Origin: Acidimicrobiales bacterium
GTDB lineage: Bacteria > Actinomycetota > Acidimicrobiia > Acidimicrobiales > VFJN01
Direction: 5' to 3'
DNA length: 64,000 nucleotides
NCBI GenBank assembly: GCA_035316325.1
Contig: DATHJB010000024.1
Location: 23,462 to 87,461 of the forward strand
This document shows positions 15,976 to 25,143 of the stretch, piece by piece. The notes under the pieces were generated by a model, which was not told the DNA's origin, searched no databases, and saw only the letters and a program-made list of their open reading frames with translations. The translations under genes and the position numbers were made by a program. How positions within the stretch are numbered: position 1 is the first letter of the stretch; each line of letters begins with the position of its first letter.

Positions 15976-17274
15976 GTGTCGACGAAACGCACTGCGTGGC
16001 TTGTGATGGGCCTGGCGGGCAGTCTGCTCGCCGCGGCTTGCGGCAATTCGAGCGGTGGGGACGAGTCCTCCGAGGAGGAGAGCGAGGCCGTCACGGTCGA
16101 CGCCCCCGGCGTGAGCGACAGCACCATCCGGGTCGGCGGCGTCGCCTCGGCCACCAACCCGCTCGGCGGCAAGTACGACCAGGTGGCCGACGGGGTCGAG
16201 GCCTACTTCGAGATGGTCAACGAGGACGGCGGCGTCCACGGTCGGCAGCTGGAGCTGGCGGTCCGCCAGGACGACGAGGTGGCCAACAACGACGCCTCCG
16301 TCCAGCAGCTGCTCTCCCAGGACGACGTCTTCGCCGTGCTGCCCGTGGCCGTGCTCCTGTTCAGCGGGGCCGACGAGCTGGTCGAGGCCAACGTCCCCAC
16401 GTTCGGCTGGAGCATCAACCCCGAGTGGGAGGGCTCCGCCGAGGACCCGCGGGAGAACCTCTTCGGCCAGAACGGCTCGTTCCTCTGCTTCACGTGCGGC
16501 TCCCCCATCGTCCCCTTCGTCGCCGACCAGATCGGCGCCAGCACGCTCGGGCTGCTGGCCTACAACGTCCCCCAGTCCGCCGACTGCGCCACCGGGGTGG
16601 AGAACTCGGTCGAGCAGCACGCCGGGGCCGACGGGCCGACCGTCGGGTTCGTCGACAAGTCGCTGGCCTACGGCACGGCCGACCTCTCGGTGCAGGTCTC
16701 GCAGATGAAGGACGCCGGCGTCGACCTGGTGCTCACCTGCATGGACCTCCAGGCCGTGGTGGCCCTCGCCCGCGAGATGAAGCGCCAGTCGCTCGACGCG
16801 GTGCAGTACCTCCCCAACGCCTACGACCCCGAGCTGATCACCGAGTTCGGCGACCTGTTCCAGGGCTCGATCGTCCTCACCTTCTTCTCCCCCTTCGAGG
16901 TGGAGGACCCGCCGCCGGGCCTGCAGGACTACCTCGACTGGATCGAGCGCAGCGGCAAGGAGGCCAACGAGAACACGATGAACGGCTGGCTCAACGCCGC
17001 CCTGTTCGTCGAGGGTCTCCGGGAGGCCGGTCCCGACTTCTCGCGCCAGAAGGTCATCGACGCCATCAACGCCCTGACCGACTTCGACGCCGACGGCCTC
17101 CTCGCCGGCGTCGACTGGACCAAGGCCCACACCGAGGAATCCGACCCGTCGTGCGTCGCCTTCTCGACGGTGGACGGCGACGCGTTCGTCCCCAGCTTCG
17201 GGGAGGCCGGCAAACCCTTCGTCTGCCTGGAGCGCTCCGCCGACGGCACCCTCGAGGGAACCCCGACGGCATGA
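15976..17274 (+). CDS. ABC transporter substrate-binding lipoprotein (LivK/Leu-Ile-Val-binding type)
   Basis: The 432-residue lipoprotein has a signal peptide with lipobox SLLAAAC, a Ser/Glu-rich linker, then a type I periplasmic binding fold: DSTIRVGGVASATNPLGGKY, EAYFEMVNEDGGVHGRQLEL and QLLSQDDVFAVLPVAV. It would capture a ligand outside the membrane for the permease encoded next. Homologues bind branched-chain amino acids, amides or carboxylates, and in catabolic clusters often aromatic or terpenoid acids. TetR-type operator site 3 upstream places it in the catabolic regulon. GTG 15976 has a GGAAGGGGGG ribosome site. Its stop overlaps the permease start (ATGA). Confidence 0.88.
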   Translation: MSTKRTAWLVMGLAGSLLAAACGNSSGGDESSEEESEAVTVDAPGVSDSTIRVGGVASATNPLGGKYDQVADGVEAYFEMVNEDGGVHGRQLELAVRQDDEVANNDASVQQLLSQDDVFAVLPVAVLLFSGADELVEANVPTFGWSINPEWEGSAEDPRENLFGQNGSFLCFTCGSPIVPFVADQIGASTLGLLAYNVPQSADCATGVENSVEQHAGADGPTVGFVDKSLAYGTADLSVQVSQMKDAGVDLVLTCMDLQAVVALAREMKRQSLDAVQYLPNAYDPELITEFGDLFQGSIVLTFFSPFEVEDPPPGLQDYLDWIERSGKEANENTMNGWLNAALFVEGLREAGPDFSRQKVIDAINALTDFDADGLLAGVDWTKAHTEESDPSCVAFSTVDGDAFVPSFGEAGKPFVCLERSADGTLEGTPTA

Positions 17275-19268
17275 CGGGCGACCTCCTCGAGTACGCCATC
17301 CGGGGGTTGCCCATCGGCTGCGTGTTCGCGCTGCTGGCGGTCGGCCTCACGCTGACCTACCGCACGTCCGGGGTGTTCAACCTGGCGTTCGCCGCCCAGG
17401 CGTACGTGTCGGCGGCGGTGTTCTACGTCGTGCGCAAGGAGCACGAGTGGCCGCTGCTGCTCGCGGCCCTGCTCGCCATCGGCGTGGTGGCGCCGCTGCT
17501 CGGCCTGATCCTGGAGCGGGGCCTGTTCCGGCACCTGCGGGGCACGCCGCCGCTGACCCGCATCGTCACGTCCCTGGGCCTGCTCGTCGCCATCCCCGAG
17601 CTGGTGAAGCTGTGGCTCGGCACCCAGTCGCAGAAGAACCCTCCCCCGCTGTGGCCGGTCACGCGCACCGACGAGTGGCTGTGGAACGAGGGCGGGCGCT
17701 ACGTGCTCGACGCCGGCCAGGTGGTCACGATCCTGTCGACGGCGCTGGTCGTCGTGGGGCTGACGATCATGCTGCGGGCCTCGGCGATCGGCCTGCGCAT
17801 GCGGGCCGTGGTCGAGAGCCCCCGCATGGCCCAGCTGTGGGGCGTCGACGCCGACCGGGTGTCGATGGTGGCGTGGGCGCTGTCGAGCGCGCTCGCCGGG
17901 CTGGTCGGAGTGCTCCTGGCTCCGCTGTTCGCCGAGCTGCTGCCACTCCACTTCTTCACGCTGCTGGTCGCCGCGCTGGCCGCCTGCGTGGTCGGCCGCC
18001 TGGTGAGCATCCCGCTCGCGGTGGCGGGTGGCATCGGCCTCGGTGTGCTCCAGGCGGTGCTGGCCGGGCTGCTGCCGACCGACAGCGTGCTGTCCACCGG
18101 GCTGCGGCCGGCACTGCCGTTCGTGGTGCTGTTCCTGCTGCTCCTGCTGCGCCCACCGCGTCTCGGCGACCGGGTGGAGTCCGACCCGCTCGCCGGCGTC
18201 GACCCGCCCCCGCCGGCGCCGCCCAGCGTCGGCCGCAGCCGGGGCCTCACCGTGGCCAACCGGGTGGTGGCGATCGGCGCGTGCGTCGTCGGCCTCTTCC
18301 TCGGGTTGGCGGTGCTCGACTCGTTCTGGCTCCAGATCGTGACCAGCGGCGTGGTGCTGGGCGTGATCCTCCTGTCGTTCACCCTGCTCACCGGGATGGG
18401 CGGGATGGTGTCGCTGTGCCAGGCCTCGTTCGCCGCGATCGGGGCGTTCGCCACAGCCCAGATCACCGAGAACGCTGGCCTCCCGGTGCTCACGTCGATG
18501 CTGGCGGGCGCGCTGGTGGCGGCGATCGTCGGCGGCCTGCTGGCGGTGCCGCTGCTGCGCCTCGACGGGATCTACCTGGCGCTGGCGACGCTGGCGTTCG
18601 CCCTGATGTTCCAGAACGTGCTGGTGCCGCTGGGCTGGGTGTCGGGGGGCAGCACGCCGATCGACGTCCCCCGCCCGCTGCTCGGCGGCCTCGACCTCGC
18701 CGACGACGAGCTGTTCTTCGTGTTCGCCGCGGTCTGCCTGGCCGTGGTGGGCGGGCTGGTGGTGCGGCTCCGCAGCGCGTCGACCGGCCGGCTGCTCGAC
18801 GCCCTGCGGGGCAGCGAGGCGGCGTCGATCGCGGTGGGCATCAGCCCGCTGCGGCAGCGGGTCGTCGCCTTCGCCCTGGCGGCCGGGATCGCCGGCTTCG
18901 GCGGCGGGCTCACCGCCTCGTGGACCGGCTCGGCCAACTACGAGCAGAGCTTCACGTTCTTCGCCGGCCTGGTGTGGGTGGTGCTGGTGGTGACCATGGG
19001 GGCCCGGTCGGTGCAGGCCGCGGTGTTCGGCGGCATGGCGTTCTTCCTGATGCCGGAGCTGCTGCAACGGCTGCCGTTGATCCCGACCGACTGGACGGCC
19101 GGCCTGTCGACGGCGCTGTTCGGCCTCGGCGCGCTCACCTACGTCCGCCACCCCGAGGGCATCATCCAGGCGCAGACGACCGCGGTGATGCGGCGGTTCC
19201 AGCGCCGCGACCAGGGCCGGGAGCCCGCGGCGGCGCCCCTCGCCGTGAAGGAGGTGCAGGCGGCATGA
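17271..19268 (+). CDS. Fused LivH-LivM permease of a branched-chain-type ABC importer
   Basis: One 665-residue polypeptide carries both permeases. Residues about 1-300 match LivH (GLPIGCVFALLAVGLTLTYR, FNLAFAAQAYVSA, RMRAVVESPRMAQLWGVDADR). A Pro-rich linker follows (DPPPPAPPSVGRSR, about 305-320), then LivM (GMGGMVSLCQASFAAIGAFAT, RLDGIYLALATLAFALM, RGSEAASIAVGISPLRQR). Both halves keep the EAA-like cytoplasmic loop that contacts the ATPases. The fusion fixes a 1:1 permease ratio. It sits in the middle of a tightly overlapping importer operon (ATGA overlaps on both sides). Confidence 0.9.
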   Translation: MTGDLLEYAIRGLPIGCVFALLAVGLTLTYRTSGVFNLAFAAQAYVSAAVFYVVRKEHEWPLLLAALLAIGVVAPLLGLILERGLFRHLRGTPPLTRIVTSLGLLVAIPELVKLWLGTQSQKNPPPLWPVTRTDEWLWNEGGRYVLDAGQVVTILSTALVVVGLTIMLRASAIGLRMRAVVESPRMAQLWGVDADRVSMVAWALSSALAGLVGVLLAPLFAELLPLHFFTLLVAALAACVVGRLVSIPLAVAGGIGLGVLQAVLAGLLPTDSVLSTGLRPALPFVVLFLLLLLRPPRLGDRVESDPLAGVDPPPPAPPSVGRSRGLTVANRVVAIGACVVGLFLGLAVLDSFWLQIVTSGVVLGVILLSFTLLTGMGGMVSLCQASFAAIGAFATAQITENAGLPVLTSMLAGALVAAIVGGLLAVPLLRLDGIYLALATLAFALMFQNVLVPLGWVSGGSTPIDVPRPLLGGLDLADDELFFVFAAVCLAVVGGLVVRLRSASTGRLLDALRGSEAASIAVGISPLRQRVVAFALAAGIAGFGGGLTASWTGSANYEQSFTFFAGLVWVVLVVTMGARSVQAAVFGGMAFFLMPELLQRLPLIPTDWTAGLSTALFGLGALTYVRHPEGIIQAQTTAVMRRFQRRDQGREPAAAPLAVKEVQAA

Positions 19269-20062
19269 CCGAGAACGGGAGCGAGAACGGGAGCGGGACC
19301 GAGGCGTCGCTGCTGACCGCCGAGGGCGTCACCAAGCGCTTCGACGGGATCACCGCTCTCCACGACGTCCCGCTGGAGGTGCACCCGGGCGAGTGCGTGG
19401 GCCTGATCGGCCCGAACGGCGCCGGCAAGACCACCCTGTTCGACTGCCTGACCGGCCGCCTGCGACCGGAGGCCGGCGTGGTCCGGTTCCGGGGCGACCG
19501 CCTCGACGGGTGCTCGGGCACCACCCGGGCGCGGCTGGGGATCGCCCGCACGTTCCAGCGCGTGGAGCTCTTCGCCGGCATGTCGGTGGCCGACCAGCTC
19601 CTCGTGGCCATCCAGGCCCGCTCCGGCCGCGCCCGGGTGTGGCGCGACCTGCTCGGGCAGGGGCGCCCGACGCCGGCGGAGCGCGAGCAGGCCGGCAAGA
19701 TCACCGAGCTGCTCGGCCTCGCCGCGCACGTCGACCGGCCCGTCGAGACGCTGACGCTGGGGCAGGCCCGGCTGGTGGAGCTGGGGCGGGCGCTGGCCTG
19801 CGACCCGGTGCTGCTGTTCCTCGACGAGCCGTCGTCCGGGCTCGACCGCGACGAGACCCAGGCGCTGGCCGTCGTGCTGGAGGAGGTGCGGGAGCGGACC
19901 GGGACGGCGATCCTGCTGATCGAGCACGACGTCCCCCTGGTCCGACGGCTCGCCTCCCGTCTGTACGTGCTCGACGCCGGCCGGCTGGTGGCCCACGGCG
20001 AGACCGGCGAGGTGCTGGCCCGGCCCGACGTCCGCGCCGCCTACCTGGGGGTGAGCGCATGA
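19265..20062 (+). CDS. ABC importer ATPase, LivG type
   Basis: This 265-residue nucleotide-binding subunit has Walker A GLIGPNGAGKTT, the Q-loop region IARTFQRVELFAGMSV typical of LivG, Walker B VLLFLDEPSSGLD and the H-loop His in LLIEHDVPLV. The signature segment reads LTLGQARLVELG instead of LSYGQQR, a mild departure from the family. It powers the fused permease with the LivF-type subunit. A short N-terminal ENGSENGSG repeat precedes the domain. It is coupled by ATGA overlaps on both sides. Confidence 0.9.
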   Translation: MTENGSENGSGTEASLLTAEGVTKRFDGITALHDVPLEVHPGECVGLIGPNGAGKTTLFDCLTGRLRPEAGVVRFRGDRLDGCSGTTRARLGIARTFQRVELFAGMSVADQLLVAIQARSGRARVWRDLLGQGRPTPAEREQAGKITELLGLAAHVDRPVETLTLGQARLVELGRALACDPVLLFLDEPSSGLDRDETQALAVVLEEVRERTGTAILLIEHDVPLVRRLASRLYVLDAGRLVAHGETGEVLARPDVRAAYLGVSA

Positions 20063-20790
20063 CTGCCGCCGACACGCCCATGCTCGAGCTGCAGCACGTC
20101 GACGCCGCCTACGGCCCCTTCCGGGCGCTGTTCGACGTCAGCTTCACCGTCCCCGCCAACGCCGCGGTGGCGCTGGTCGGGCCCAACGGCGCCGGCAAGA
20201 CCACGGTGGCCCGGGTGTGCTCCGGCCTGCTGGCCCCGACGCAGGGCAGCGTCCGCCTGCAGGGCGACGACGTCACCGGCCTCTCGCCCCACGAGCTGGC
20301 CCGGCGGGGCGTGGCCCACGCCAACGAGGGCCGCTCGGTGTTCGCCTCGCTCAGCGTGGAGGACAACCTGACCCTGTCGTTCCGCCAGACCTACGGCCGG
20401 TCGGGGGTGTCGGACGCCCTGGAGCAGGCCTTCGACCTGTTCCCGCGGCTGCGGGAGCGACGCCGCCAGATCGCCGGCTCGCTGTCGGGCGGCGAGCAGC
20501 GCATGCTGGCGCTGGCCCGGGTGGTGGTCCTGAAGCCGGCGGTCCTGATCGCCGACGAGCTGTCGCTCGGCCTGGCGCCGATCGTGATCGACGAGGTGTA
20601 CCGGGCGCTCGGCCGGGTCCGCGACGGCGGCACCAGCGTGGTGCTGGTGGAGCAGCACCTGGAGCGGGCGCTCGACTTCGCCGACCGGGCGGTCGCCTTC
20701 GACACCGGCGAGGTCACCTGGGAGGGACCGAGCGCCGAGCTCGACAGCGACCGCGCCGCCGCCTTCCTCGGCGAGCCGGCCCAGCCGTAG
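20059..20790 (+). CDS. ABC importer ATPase, LivF type
   Basis: The 243-residue ATPase has Walker A ALVGPNGAGKTT, the LivF-typical RRGVAHANEGRSVFASLSVEDNL, signature SLSGGEQRMLALAR, Walker B AVLIADELSLGLAP and H-loop LVEQHL. It pairs with the LivG-type subunit and closes the four-gene importer operon. An acyl-CoA ligase starts 11 bp downstream on the same strand, so imported acids may be CoA-activated by a product of the same transcript. Confidence 0.92.
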   Translation: MTAADTPMLELQHVDAAYGPFRALFDVSFTVPANAAVALVGPNGAGKTTVARVCSGLLAPTQGSVRLQGDDVTGLSPHELARRGVAHANEGRSVFASLSVEDNLTLSFRQTYGRSGVSDALEQAFDLFPRLRERRRQIAGSLSGGEQRMLALARVVVLKPAVLIADELSLGLAPIVIDEVYRALGRVRDGGTSVVLVEQHLERALDFADRAVAFDTGEVTWEGPSAELDSDRAAAFLGEPAQP

Positions 20791-20801
20791 CGCCACTGAC
20801 C

Positions 20802-22460
20802 ATGGCGACCGTCGCGGAGGTGGTGCTCCGCCGGCGCGATGACGACAACGTCGGCCTGCGGTCGGCCGACGTGGACGGGTCGTCGTGGACCTGGCGGGAG
20901 GTCGTGCAGGAGTCGGCCGTGCGGGCGGCCGTCCTGCGGTCGCTCCGGCGGGACGGGCCGTTCCACGTGGGGGTGCTGCTCGGGAACGTGCCCGAGTACG
21001 TGTTCCTGCTCGGTGCCGCCGCGCTCGAAGGCGCCGCGATCGTCGGCATCAACCCCACCCGCCGCGGTGCGGAGCTGGCCGCCGACATCCGGCACACCGA
21101 CTGCCAGCTGATCGTGACCGACCGCCGTCAGGCGGAGCTGCTGGCCGGGCTCGACCTGGGGCTGCCGGCCGACCGGGTGCTGGTGGTCGAGGACCGGGCC
21201 TGGATCAGCCTCCTCGACGAGCACGTCGGAGCGCCGCCGCCCGAGGCGCGGCTCCCGGGCCCGGACGCGCTGTTCGTCCTCATCTTCACGTCGGGATCCT
21301 CGGGCGCGCCCAAGGCGGTGCGGGCCACGCAGGGGCGCATCGGGGCCATGGCCGACCTGGGCTTCTCCCCCGACGACGTCCTCTACTGCTCGATGCCGCT
21401 GTTCCACGGCAACGCCCTGGCCTCCAACCTGCTGCCCGGCATGGGCGCCGGCGCCACGATCGTGCTGCGCTCCCGCTTCTCCGCCTCGGGCTTCCTGCCC
21501 GACGCCCGCCGCTTCGGCGTCACCTACTTCAACACGGTGGGCCGGGCGCTCTCGTACATCCTGGCCACGCCATCCTCGGCCGACGACCGGGACCACCGCA
21601 TCGCCTTCGCCATCGCGCCGGAGTCGTCCGCCCGGGACATCGCCGAGTTCGAGGCCCGCTTCGGCGTCACCGTGGTCGAGGGCTACGGGTCGAGCGAGGG
21701 TGCCATCCGGCTGTTCCCCGTGCGGCGCCAGCTCCCGGGGGCGCTGGGCCGGCCGGAGGCGGGCGTCGACATCGCGGTCATCGACCCGGCGACCGGTCGG
21801 GAGTGCCCGCCGGCGCGGCACGACGGCGAGGGTCGCCTCCTCAACAGCGGTGAGGCCATCGGCGAGCTGGTCCGCCGGGACGCCGGGGCCGACGCCACGT
21901 TCGAGGGCTACTACGAGAACCCCGAGGCCACCGCCGAGCGGCTGCGGAACGGCTGGTTCTGGTCCGGCGACCTGGCCTACCGCGACGCCGACGGCGTCTT
22001 CTACTTCGCCGGTCGCACCATCGACTGGCTGCGGGTCGACGGCGAGAACTTCGCCGCGGCACCGGTGGAGCGCATCGTCGGGCGGCACCCCGACGTGGCG
22101 GCGGTCGCCGTCTACTCGGTGCCCGACCCCCGCACCGGCGACCAGGTGATGATGGCGGTCGAGCTGCGGGACGGCACGACGTTCGACCCCGAGGGCTTCG
22201 CCAGGTTCCTGGCCGAACAGGCCGACCTGGGCCCCAAGTGGTGGCCCCGGTTCGTGCGCGTGACCCCGGGCCTGCCGATGACCGCCACCAACAAGATCGC
22301 CAAGCCGGCGTTGCGCCACGAGGCCTGGCAGACCCCGGACCCGGTGTGGTGGCGCCCCGAGCCGGGCTCCTCCTACACCCGCCTCACGCCGGACGCGGCC
22401 ACCGGGTTGGCCGCCGAGTTCGCGTCCCACGGCCGCCAGCGCCTCTTGCCCCAGCCGTAA
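20802..22460 (+). CDS. Long-chain-type acyl-CoA synthetase (FadD-like)
   Basis: This 552-residue ANL enzyme has the ATP loop IFTSGSSGAPKAVRAT, SMPLFHGNALASNLLPG, YGSSEG, WSGDLAYRDADG and the C-terminal lysine in MTATNKIAKPALRHE. The ATP loop (SGSSGAPKAV) and the RTIDWLRVDGENFAAAPVE stretch resemble actinobacterial FadD1/FadD17-type ligases used in steroid or fatty acid catabolism. Activation of a hydrophobic acid imported by the upstream transporter is the likely role; the two lie on one transcript. The last codon and stop fall at the left arm of palindromic repeat A. Confidence 0.87.
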   Translation: MATVAEVVLRRRDDDNVGLRSADVDGSSWTWREVVQESAVRAAVLRSLRRDGPFHVGVLLGNVPEYVFLLGAAALEGAAIVGINPTRRGAELAADIRHTDCQLIVTDRRQAELLAGLDLGLPADRVLVVEDRAWISLLDEHVGAPPPEARLPGPDALFVLIFTSGSSGAPKAVRATQGRIGAMADLGFSPDDVLYCSMPLFHGNALASNLLPGMGAGATIVLRSRFSASGFLPDARRFGVTYFNTVGRALSYILATPSSADDRDHRIAFAIAPESSARDIAEFEARFGVTVVEGYGSSEGAIRLFPVRRQLPGALGRPEAGVDIAVIDPATGRECPPARHDGEGRLLNSGEAIGELVRRDAGADATFEGYYENPEATAERLRNGWFWSGDLAYRDADGVFYFAGRTIDWLRVDGENFAAAPVERIVGRHPDVAAVAVYSVPDPRTGDQVMMAVELRDGTTFDPEGFARFLAEQADLGPKWWPRFVRVTPGLPMTATNKIAKPALRHEAWQTPDPVWWRPEPGSSYTRLTPDAATGLAAEFASHGRQRLLPQP

Positions 22461-22508
22461 CTTCGACAGGAATGGTGGCAATAGCGCCACTGGTGTCGAG
22501 ATTTCGGA
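22456..22508. repeat. Palindromic intergenic repeat, copy A
   Basis: The left arm CCGTAACTTCGACA and right arm TGTCGAGATTTCGG are imperfect inverted copies around the core GGTGGCAATAGCGCCA. It lies exactly between convergent genes, and the left arm contains the stop codon of the ligase. Confidence 0.6.
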
Positions 22509-22511
22509 GGG

Positions 22512-23645
22512 TTACCGGGGTAGGCCGAGGATCCGTTCGGCGATGATCGTGCGCTGGACCTCGGAGGTGCCGCCCGCGATGCCGGCGGCGCCGCTCCACA
22601 GCCACTGCCGCGACCAGCGGCCGGCGAGTGCGCCCTCCGGTCCGAGTAGGTCGAGCGCCGTGGCCGACAGGTGCTGGGTCATGTCGGTCCAGGCCAGCTT
22701 CACCCAGCTCGACTCGGCACCCGGCTCCTCACCGCGGGCCAACCGCGACAGCGTCCGCCAGTTGTGCAACCGCAGCACCCGCACCTCCACGAACGCCTGC
22801 ACCAGCCGGTCGACCATGGCCACGTCGTCCCACCGGCCGGCCCCGTCGACCAGCTCGAGCAGCTCCTGGACGTAGGTCTCGTGGACCACCTGCTCCTTGA
22901 AGGGGAAGTTGGTGCCCCGCTCGTGGGCCAGGGTGGTGTTGGCGACGGCCCAACCCTGATGACGCTCCCCCACCAGGTGATCCTCCGGGACGAAGACGTC
23001 GCTGAGGAACACCTCGTTGAACTCGGCCTCGCCGGTGAGCTGCACCAGCGGCCGCACCTCCACGCCGGGGTCGTGCATGTCGACCACCAGGTAGGACAGG
23101 CCACGGTGCTTGGGGGCGTCCGGGTCGGTGCGGGCCAGGCAGATCCCCCACCGGGCGAACTGGGCGTACGACGTCCACACCTTCTGGCCGTTGAGCACCC
23201 ACCCGCCCTCCACCGGCAGCGCCGTCGTGCGCAGGCCGGCCAGGTCGCTGCCGGCGTCGGGCTCGCTGAACAGCTGGCACCACAGCTCCTCCGCGGTGAG
23301 GATCGGCGCCAGCCAGCGGGCCTTCTGCTCGGGCGCCCCGTGGGCCAGCAGCGTCGGCCCGGCGAGGTTGATGCCCACGCGGTTGACGGGCTGCGGCGCC
23401 CGCGCCCGGGCGTACTCGGTGTTGAAGATGGCGACGTGCAGCGGCGACGCCCCCCGCCCGCCGTACTCGTGGGGCCAGTGGAGGCCCACCCAGCGACCCT
23501 CGGCCAGCTGCGCCTGCCAGCGGCGGCCCCATGCGACCTCGTCGTCGAGGCCGGTGAACGCGGGCAGTGGCTCCAGGTGGGCGGCCAGCCACTGCCGCAC
23601 CTCGGCGGCGAAGGCCTGCTCGCTCACCGTGAACGTGAGGTCCAT
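22512..23645 (-). CDS. Acyl-CoA dehydrogenase
   Basis: The 377-residue flavoprotein shows WCQLFSEPDAGSDLAGLRT (FAD/substrate loop), GWVLNGQKVWTSYAQFARWGICLART, and the C-terminal GIAGGTSEVQRTIIAERILGLPR. It introduces the alpha,beta double bond in an acyl-CoA and passes electrons to ETF. It is a close relative of the protein encoded at 26173-27351, sharing long motifs, and both resemble large subunits of actinobacterial steroid-type heteromeric dehydrogenases. ATG 23645 lies 7 nt after a TAGTTT box on the minus strand next to operator site 4, so the mRNA is probably leaderless. The in-frame upstream extension to 23687 would cross the divergent gene. Confidence 0.9.
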   Translation of the reverse strand: MDLTFTVSEQAFAAEVRQWLAAHLEPLPAFTGLDDEVAWGRRWQAQLAEGRWVGLHWPHEYGGRGASPLHVAIFNTEYARARAPQPVNRVGINLAGPTLLAHGAPEQKARWLAPILTAEELWCQLFSEPDAGSDLAGLRTTALPVEGGWVLNGQKVWTSYAQFARWGICLARTDPDAPKHRGLSYLVVDMHDPGVEVRPLVQLTGEAEFNEVFLSDVFVPEDHLVGERHQGWAVANTTLAHERGTNFPFKEQVVHETYVQELLELVDGAGRWDDVAMVDRLVQAFVEVRVLRLHNWRTLSRLARGEEPGAESSWVKLAWTDMTQHLSATALDLLGPEGALAGRWSRQWLWSGAAGIAGGTSEVQRTIIAERILGLPR

Positions 23646-23652
23646 CGGTGCG

Positions 23653-23670
23653 AAACTAACACTCGTGTCG
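23653..23670. promoter_or_regulatory. Divergent promoter with TetR-type operator, site 4 of 11
   Basis: The operator TAACACTCGTGTCG (23657-23670) overlaps the minus-strand -10 box TAGTTT (23658-23653) of the dehydrogenase gene and contains the GTG start (23665) of the divergent ligase gene. Bound repressor would cover both start regions. Confidence 0.6.
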
Positions 23671-25068
23671 AAACAGCTCACCGCCACCTACGCCCACCCC
23701 CTCACGGCGAAGTGGGCGGCGCCCGGCGGCCCGTGGAGCACCGACACGCTCGACGACGCCCTCGCCGGCGACGACCTCACCGAGGCACGGGTGGCGAGCC
23801 TGGCGGGCGGGCTGCGCGCCGTCGGGGTCGGCCGGGGCGACGCCGTCGCCTGGCAGCTGGCCAACGGCCCCGGCCCCGTCGCGCTGTTCCGGGCCTGCTG
23901 GCGCCTGGGCGCCGTGGCGGTCCCGGTCCACCACCTGGCGGGACCGAACGACGTCGAGTCGATCGCCACCCGGGTACGGCCGACGGCGTTCCTCGGCCCG
24001 GGCGACAGCCTTCCCCTCGGCGAGCCCGTCCCCCGGGGCCAGGGCGCCGCCCGACCGGCGGACCTGGCGGTCGCCCTGGCCACCTCCGGCTCCACCGGCA
24101 CCCCCAAGCTGGCGCTCCACACCCACCGGGCGCTGCTGCACAAGGCCCGGCTGATGGCCGGCGTCCACCGGCTCGGCCCCGACGACTGCACCCTCCTCGC
24201 CGCGCCCCTCGCCCACATCTCCGGGCTGCTCAACGGCGTGCTGCTCACCACCTGCGGGATGCGGTCCGTGCCGATGGCCCGCTGGGACCCGGGCGAGGCC
24301 CTGGAGCTGATCCACCGCGAGCGTGTGACGTTCATGATCGGGCCGCCGGCGTTCTTCGTGTCGCTGGTCGACCACCCCGGCTTCGACCCGGAGCAGGTGC
24401 GGTCGCTGCGCCAGGTCTCGTGCGGTGGCGCCGGGGTGACGCCGTCGTTCGTGCGCTCCACGGCCGAGGCGCTGGACTGCCGGGTGAAACGGACCTACGG
24501 GTCGACCGAGGCGCCGACGGTCACGACGTCCACCCTCGACGACCCGCCCGAGCGGGCGGCCACCACCGACGGACAGGCGGTGGGCCACGCCGAGCTGCGG
24601 GTGGTCGACGGCGAGCTGTGGGTGCGGGGCCCGGAGCTGTTCGTCGGCTACGACGACCCGGCGACCACCGCGGCCGCCTTCGCCGACGACGGCTGGTTCC
24701 GCACCGGTGACCTGGCCACGCTCGACGACGAGGGCTGGCTGACCATCGTCGGGCGGATGAAGGACGTGATCATCCGGGGCGGGGAGAACATCGCCGCCGC
24801 CGAGATCGAAGCGGTGCTGGAGGCGCACGCCGACGTCCGTCAGGCAGCGGTGGTGGGCGTGCCCGACCGGCGGCTCGGCGAGCGGGTGTGCGCCTTCGTC
24901 GTGGCCCGGGCGCCGTTCGACCTCGCCGCCTGCCGCCGCTGGTGCGAGGCGCAGGGCGTGACGAAGTTCAAGTGGCCCGAACGGGTGGAGCAGCTGTCCG
25001 AGCTGCCCCTGCTCCCGGCCGGCAAGCCCGACCGCGCCGCCCTCCGCCGCCTCGCCACCTCGGGCTGA
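23665..25068 (+). CDS. Acyl-CoA synthetase / AMP-dependent ligase
   Basis: This 467-residue protein is a short ANL enzyme. Motifs are ATSGSTGTPKLALHTHRA, APLAHISGLLNGVLL, YGSTEAP, WFRTGDLATLDDEG, VIIRGGENIAAAEIE and LPAGKPDRAAL with the catalytic lysine. The N-terminal domain is compact, about 50-80 residues shorter than the other three ligases in the window, without loss of a catalytic motif. GTG 23665 lies inside operator site 4, and no Shine-Dalgarno is present, so a leaderless transcript is likely. It is divergent from an acyl-CoA dehydrogenase, suggesting activation followed by the first beta-oxidation step. Confidence 0.86.
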   Translation: MSKQLTATYAHPLTAKWAAPGGPWSTDTLDDALAGDDLTEARVASLAGGLRAVGVGRGDAVAWQLANGPGPVALFRACWRLGAVAVPVHHLAGPNDVESIATRVRPTAFLGPGDSLPLGEPVPRGQGAARPADLAVALATSGSTGTPKLALHTHRALLHKARLMAGVHRLGPDDCTLLAAPLAHISGLLNGVLLTTCGMRSVPMARWDPGEALELIHRERVTFMIGPPAFFVSLVDHPGFDPEQVRSLRQVSCGGAGVTPSFVRSTAEALDCRVKRTYGSTEAPTVTTSTLDDPPERAATTDGQAVGHAELRVVDGELWVRGPELFVGYDDPATTAAAFADDGWFRTGDLATLDDEGWLTIVGRMKDVIIRGGENIAAAEIEAVLEAHADVRQAAVVGVPDRRLGERVCAFVVARAPFDLAACRRWCEAQGVTKFKWPERVEQLSELPLLPAGKPDRAALRRLATSG

Positions 25069-25080
25069 CGGCCGGATGAC

Positions 25081-25133
25081 CCGAAACTGCGTGGCTCACG
25101 GCCCTGTTGCGGCCACCAGCCACGCAATTTCGG
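25081..25133. repeat. Palindromic intergenic repeat, copy B
   Basis: The arms CCGAAACTGCGTGGCT and AGCCACGCAATTTCGG pair almost perfectly around CACGGCCCTGTTGCGGCC. It lies between the convergent ligase and acyl-CoA dehydrogenase genes and shares its arms with copy C at 35.97 kb. Confidence 0.7.
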
Positions 25134-25143
25134 ATGGTGACGA

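Noticed and set aside
16929..19151. Very long minus-strand open frame across the importer genes
   Set aside because: His/Gln/Arg-rich shadow of the LivHM coding strand; no plausible start region and no motif.
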